Positions 59,201-64,000 of a DNA stretch of 64,000 bases are shown piece by piece. The notes under the pieces were generated by a model. That model was not told the origin of the DNA and ran no database searches. It was given only the letters and a program-made list of their open reading frames with translations. Numbering within the stretch: the stretch's first letter is position 1; the number at the start of each line of letters is the position of its first letter. The translations under genes were made by a program, and so were the position numbers. Source of the stretch: Nyssa sinensis (Eukaryota; Streptophyta; Magnoliopsida; Cornales; Nyssaceae); contig VIRR01000554.1 of the NCBI GenBank assembly GCA_008638375.1, positions 1 to 64,000 of the forward strand, given 5' to 3'.

Positions 59201-60734
59201 CGAGCTGATGCTTTGGCCAACATGGCCTCTTATTTGAACTCAGAAAGTGATTCCAACATTAGTATCTCATATTAATCAAAGCCTGGTATCAAAATTTCAC
59301 AAGTCGTACAAGTCTCAGAGCAGACCTCCAATTGGATGTCTCTCATAGTCAGGTTTCTAAAAATTTGAGTTTTTTCTGAAAATAAAAAATAGGCTAGAAG
59401 GTCGGATCAGAGTAGCTCGATACTTGATCCTCAATAACAAGTAGTATCACAGATATTTCTTCCAACAACTCCTTTTGTGCCTAGGACCCGATGAAGGACA
59501 GTACGTCTTAGCAGAAATTTATGAGGGGATTTCTAGCAATCACAATGGAGACTAAACTATTGCCCACGAAGCCTTGTCTCAAGGGTATTATTAGCCGAAC
59601 AAGTTGAAAGAAGCTAAAGAATATGTTTGGAAGTGCAATAAGTGTCAGCGTTTGGCTTCCTATCAGCATCAACCTCAGCAAAAACTAATTCCCATTACTA
59701 GTCCTTGGCTCTTTGCTCAATGAGGAATAGGCATTGTTAGACCATTACTAAAAGCCCCTCAGAACATGAGGTTTCTCTTAGTCGCAATAGACTATTTCAC
59801 TAAATCGGCAGAGGCAGAACCTTTGACCAACATCACAGAGGTGGAAGTTTGGGCCTTCACATGGAAAAACATAGCTTGTAGGTTCGGAATCTCTAGGGTC
59901 CTAATCACAAACAATGGAACCTAATTCAATGGCAAGGTATTCTCAAAATTCTACTCAAAAACCTTTATATTAGCCACCACTTTTACTCTCCAAGCCATCC
60001 ATAAGACAATGGACAAGTTGAGGTAACCAACAGAACCATCATTGAATTTATAAAGAGAAGGCTAGAATAAGCTAAGGGAAGATGGGTTGAGGAACTTCTT
60101 GGGGTATTCTAGGCTTACCGAACCACACGAAGGGCTCCAATGACCTCTCTTGGTTGACCAAAGGCCTTACTTCTCCTTCCGGGCTTCTGGACTCTGTTCA
60201 TGGAGGGTACTCATGCCCATCCATTTCTTACATTTGTGGTTTCCAAAGGCAAGAAAAAAACTAAAAAAAACAGTTGAAACACTTTTCTTTCTTGTTTATG
60301 GAACTAAAACAATAATTCCACTTGAGATCAGTGTGTCAACCCCAAGAAGAGAGCTTTTCAAGCCTCAAAGCAACGACTAGTAGCTTACTCAGAACTTTGA
60401 TCTCTTGGAAGAAAAGAGAGAACAAGTTGAGATCAAAATGGAGGCATACCAGCATAGAATGGCCAAGTGCTTCAATAAGGGAATCAGACCAATCAATTTT
60501 TAGATATGTGATCTAGTCCTAAGGAAGGTATTCTTGAACGCCGAAGATCCCACCATGGGAAAGCTTTCCCCCAATTGGGGAGGTCCTTATAAAGTGGTTA
60601 AAATTGTGAGACCTACTACCTATTAGCTAGAAGATCTGGCTGGAAAGCCTATTTCCAAACCATGGAATGTTGAATACTTGCGCAACTATTTTCAATAAAT
60701 TTATTACTTTTCATTATCTGCTGTGGTCGCCCTT

Positions 60735-61270
60735 TATTATCTAGACCCCTAAAAACATTATGAAAACTCATAAGTGTTACAGGTCTGAAGTCTATTATTG
60801 ACTTTCGAGCACTATGCAAAATTGTAACCTATTTAGACCCCTAAAAACCTTATGAAAGCCCATAAGTGTTATAAGTCTGAAGTTTATTATTGGCCTCTGG
60901 GCTCTATACGGCATTACCACCTATCTAGACCTCTAAAAACCTTATGAAAACTCATAAATATTATAGGTATAAAGTTTATTATTGGCTTACGGGCTTTATA
61001 CGACATTGCCACCTATCCAAACCCTTAAAAACCTTATGAAAACTTATAAGTGTTACATGTATAAAGTCTATTATTGGGTTCCGAGATCTATGTGGCATTG
61101 ACACCTATCTACACCCCTAAAAACCCTATGAAAATTCATAAATGTTATATATTTGAAGTCTATCATTGGCCTACGGGCTTTGTATGGAATTACCACCTAA
61201 GTAGACCCCTAATGACCTTATAGAAATCTATAAGTGTTACAAGTCAGAAGTTTCTAGATAATTATTGATT
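60735..61270. repeat. 92-bp tandem repeat, about 5.8 copies, in the element's 3' untranslated region
   Basis: The landmark 'agacccctaaaaac' starts at 60743, 60835, 60927, 61019, 61111 and 61203, exactly 92 bp apart each time, with point differences only. It follows the integrase stop (about 60698) and precedes the antisense ORF. Tandem repeats at this place are a known trait of Tat/Ogre elements. Confidence 0.95.
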
Positions 61271-61452
61271 CCTAAAGCATTCAACCCACATAAGGCTCCT
61301 ACAAACAAAGTATAAGAGCTTCGGAGCCTATGACCTACGATTGTGGTTTTATTTATTTGATTGTTGGAAATTGATCTCAATATAAGTATATAAAGGCCCA
61401 CACAATAGATACTCAAAAGTCTAGAGCAGAAAGATATTTTATTAGTGAAGTA

Positions 61453-63045
61453 CTAAAAGGTTATAGAGGAAAAAAAAAAACATGAAGTCCTATTGCTTGA
61501 CAGAGGCAGGGTCCTTGTCATGCTCGGGGGTGGCAATCTCAAGCTAGTTAGTAGTAGGAGGTCTACCATAGGATCTATAGCCTCAGTAGCCTCATCATTT
61601 TCTTCCATTTTCACCTTTAGAACTTCAACAACATCCAGTTTCGAGGCATCAAATTTAGGGTGGACCTTTGACAACTTTTTCTTACAATGGCAATAGCTAT
61701 TGTCAATTGGTTCGACCCGAGGTCATCAAGCTCAGTCTTTAGATCTTTCTCGGTTTGAGCCTTGGCAAGCTGCATGCTCTATTTCAATTTCAGACCTACC
61801 TCCACTTAGAAGCTTGCCCGTTCTTTTTTCTACCGCTTATAGATCGGTAGCCAGACTATTCTTCTATGACTCCAGAACTTTGTTGGAGTTGGCATCATCC
61901 TGCCACTTCTTCTCAAAAGCCTCAATGATAGATTGAGTAGTCCCATGCTGAAGATGAAGTTCGTCTAGCTTTTTTTGTAGCTTTTGGACCTGCTCAGTGT
62001 CCTCAGGGCTATCTAAGATCACTGTTATGGCGTGGGCAACCTATAGAACAAATAAAGTATTGTTAACATAAACCAAAGGAAAATAAATGAGCAGATGATT
62101 CAAATATTTACCCTCAACTGAGCGATTATCACATCCTTAGCAAGTTTCTTGGCAGTATGGCCCTTCATCTTGGTCAGACAGACCTTCTATGTGTCGGCCT
62201 ATGCCGTTTTTAAAAGCTCTGTTCTAGTCTCTGTAGTGGCCTCAAGTGTTAAGACTAGAGCTCCCTCCTTTAGCCTCTCTATTCAACTGAGCTTAGGACA
62301 CTATTGGAATGAGAGTTGGGAGCTCTTGACGGGCAGGGACATCTCTAACTCTTTTGACACCATCGGCTTAAGGGACGCGTCCCTTCCTACCACAACTCTC
62401 TTTTCCTTGGAGGGCACGACTACGGTGGTAGAAGTTGAGCTCTTCCCAACCTTTTCTTAAAGCTTGGTCTGAAGGCCGAGATTACAGATTTCATTAGGGC
62501 AACATTCTTGGGTTTGGTGACGTTGGCGTCCATTAGGGAGTCTACACTCAGAATCTATTCGTAGGGGGGATTAGAAGGCTGAAGTAACTAAGTATACTTC
62601 AGACCAAGCTCTTCTATAAAGGTTGGCCTTCTTCAAGTAGCCTTTACATCAGCACACAAGAAAAACATAACGGTTAGTATTAAGAAAATAACAAGAAAAC
62701 CAAAAAATACTTAAGATCGGTATGGCAGGTGGCTCACCCTTAAAGCTAGTGTATCGAGCGAAGAAACTGGTATGATTCTCAAAATCCTTGAACTCCCAGC
62801 CTTCTTTAACAAAGAAAAAATACTTCTTCCAAGTCTTGTAGTAAGAAAAGATTGTGGTAAGGAGGGTCTGAACTCCTTGTCAAAGGACATGTAATACAAG
62901 CCTCCGACATTAAATACTTCAAATCTATTCTACTCCTAATCAGGTCGAGATTAACCTCTAATTTATTCCTATGACCTAAAACCAAAAAAGCAACCAACTG
63001 CCTCCAACTATTAATGTTTAGTTCAGCAGGGCAAAGCCTAAAATA
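61453..63045 (-). pseudogene. Antisense extra ORF of the Tat element (gypsy-type transposon protein), decayed
   Basis: On the minus strand, exon-like blocks run from 63045 to 61453. The N-terminal block (CPAELNINSWRQLVAFLVLG, about 63025-62960) and GGLYYMSFDKEF (about 62905) and YFFFVKEGWEFKDF (about 62815-62775) resemble the 'putative gypsy-type transposon' family (PF04195). A coiled-coil stretch (QVQKLQKKLDELHLQHGTTQ, about 61990-61930) and an acidic C-terminus (DASKLDVVEVLKVKMEEN, about 61645) follow. An intron with GT..AG ends is suggested at about 62041-62112, ending TTCTATAG. Stops and frameshifts are frequent. Such antisense ORFs occur between integrase and 3' LTR in several Tat elements; the function is unknown. 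Confidence 0.7.
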
Positions 63046-63065
63046 ACAAAAAAAAATTCACTAAT

Positions 63066-63090
63066 TAAGGGGTGAAAGGGGAAATGCACC
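63066..63090 (+). promoter_or_regulatory. Polypurine tract of the Tat element
   Basis: AAGGGGTGAAAGGGGAAA (63067-63084) followed by TGCACC, immediately before the LTR start TGTAAAGACC at 63091. This is the plus-strand primer site and proves that the LTR to its right is the 3' LTR of the element at 56315-63090. Confidence 0.8.
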
Positions 63091-64000
63091 TGTAAAGACC
63101 CGAATTCTTTTTTAATAAATATATATATATATATATATTTTATATGTGTGTTATGTATGTGTAAGTATGTGTAGTGGAATATATATATATGATATACATG
63201 TATGATATGTATGTTATATATGTGTATGTGTATATATATATATATATATATATGTATATTTAATGTAATGTGTGTATATATATATATATATATAATAACA
63301 GGAAATGCACAACAGTTGTGTGTGTGTGCAAGTGGGTGGCCGTGGGTGTGTGTGCGGCAATGTACTGCTGTGTGGATGTGTGTATGATATAATGTATATA
63401 TATGAAAAAAACTAAGAATGCAAGCAATGCATTAAATGCAAAGCTGCATTCTGATGGGAAGGAAAAGAAGGAGAAGTTAGGGGCAGTAGGGCTGCTGTAG
63501 GTGGTGGCATGAGAGGATGTATATACCTGTGTGTATATGTAGAATGAGTACGGGTGTGTTGGTTGAGAGAAAACCAAAAAAGGAAAGGCTGCGTGATAGA
63601 GGTCGTGAGACACAGAGGGATTCAAGGACTTGAACCAAAAAGGGGGGGGAAAGGGGAGAGAAGCTACAACAGGAGAAAAACTCAAAAAAAGGTACACCTA
63701 GTTTAGTTCTATTTTAAATTTTTAAAGCATGATAGTTGGTATGAATTATGAGGTCTTGTAGAGCATGAAATGTATATTAAAATGAAAAAAGAATCAGTTT
63801 AAATGGTTCAAAAACAAGAAAGAAAAAAGGAGTTTCAGGTTAGGGGAAATATAATCGGGTTCCATGATTTTATGCGTTAAACTCAAAATAAATGATGGGG
63901 AGTTAGCGAGATGAGTTGCAGAAAACATTTCGGATTAAAATAGGGTGAAAACAGTGACTGAGAAGCCACGAAAATGGAGGTTTAGACTTGGCCGGAGAGT
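63091..64000 (+). mobile_element. 3' LTR of the Tat element (partial, runs off the window)
   Basis: It begins TGTAAAGACCCGAATTC and carries the family landmarks in order: TA runs (63117-63140, 63234-63256, 63276-63294), TG-rich segment, the 'gcattaaatgcaaagctgcat' palindrome arm (63429-63450), GA-rich leader (about 63560-63690), then 'ttatgcgttaaactcaaaat' (63873), also seen at 27337. At least 910 bp are present; the relatives are 3.0-3.6 kb. Confidence 0.85.

Larger units (their letters stand above)
56315..63090 (+). mobile_element. Decayed 5'-truncated Tat-lineage Ty3-gypsy element, internal region
   Basis: In order on the plus strand: gag C-terminus (KWPEAMKNNPETRNKTKYY and the CCHC-like H-C-EKGHTT, 56328-56430); protease with VLVDTGSS (DTG at 56841-56849); reverse transcriptase with the Y/F-IDDM box (about 58018-58035); RNase H (about 58850-59260, motifs NNEIEYKALI and ADALANMAS); integrase zinc finger (CNKCQRLASYQ, about 59640) and core (DYFTKSAEAEPL, TNNGT-FNG, about 59790-59930); C-terminal GKLSPNWGGPYKVV and LRNYFQ (60555-60700). 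This order and the C-terminus fit the Tat lineage. Many stops and frameshifts disable it. Upstream gag and the 5' LTR are missing, cut at about 56315. A 92-bp tandem repeat, an antisense ORF and a polypurine tract follow, then the 3' LTR. Confidence 0.88.

Noticed and set aside
1..64000. A novel defence, CRISPR-like or other prokaryotic-type system
   Set aside because: The window is plant nuclear DNA. There are no regularly spaced unique spacers, operons or associated proteins; all regular repeats found are tandem minisatellites or array units.

Overview
This window looks like a transposon-rich, AT-rich intergenic block of a flowering plant, most likely a eudicot and possibly a woody one. The evidence is a run of leucine-rich-repeat receptor kinases of the FLS2/EFR/Xa21 type (subfamily XII), a PLS-class pentatricopeptide repeat (PPR) gene, a relic of a YUCCA flavin monooxygenase, and plant-type Ty1-copia, Ty3-gypsy (Tat lineage), LINE, Mutator-like and MITE sequences. 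I cannot name the species. I recognise no rRNA or tRNA genes, CRISPR arrays or bacterial features.

Layout. 1-12.7 kb: mostly minus-strand copia LTR remnants, one 3.6-kb solo LTR of a Tat-type gypsy element (2446-6039, with target-site duplication), a foldback element and minisatellites. 12.9-14.4 kb: kinase-only remnant of receptor kinase A. 15.6 kb: a 302-bp copia solo LTR with target duplication. 17.4-23.9 kb: a diverged tandem array of about 178 bp per unit, broken by a 979-bp Mutator-like element and a 3.0-kb solo LTR, both with target duplications. 26.2-29.7 kb: another 3.6-kb LTR of the same family, ending 25 bp from receptor kinase B (29.7-34.6 kb). 35.6-40.3 kb: copia gag and LTR debris with tandem duplications. 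41.3-44.8 kb: receptor kinase C, almost intact. 44.8-50.6 kb: duplicated pieces of receptor-gene 5' flank, hairpins, a MITE and a copia LTR. 51.1-52.7 kb: the only clearly intact gene, the PPR gene, followed directly by a 5'-truncated LINE. 55.3-56.2 kb: YUCCA relic. 56.3-64 kb: a decayed, 5'-truncated Tat-lineage gypsy element with gag end, protease, reverse transcriptase, RNase H, integrase, a six-copy 92-bp tandem repeat, an antisense extra ORF, a polypurine tract and the start of its 3' LTR.

How the parts relate. The three receptor genes share strand, exon structure (one phase-1 intron inside the kinase) and a non-RD kinase, so they form one tandem immune-receptor cluster. All three are broken by different mutations. 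The 3' LTR at 63091 shows that the long solo LTRs belong to the Tat-type element, so this family is the main builder of the region. The PPR gene is the only strong candidate for a working protein-coding gene; its product probably acts in mitochondrial or plastid RNA processing.
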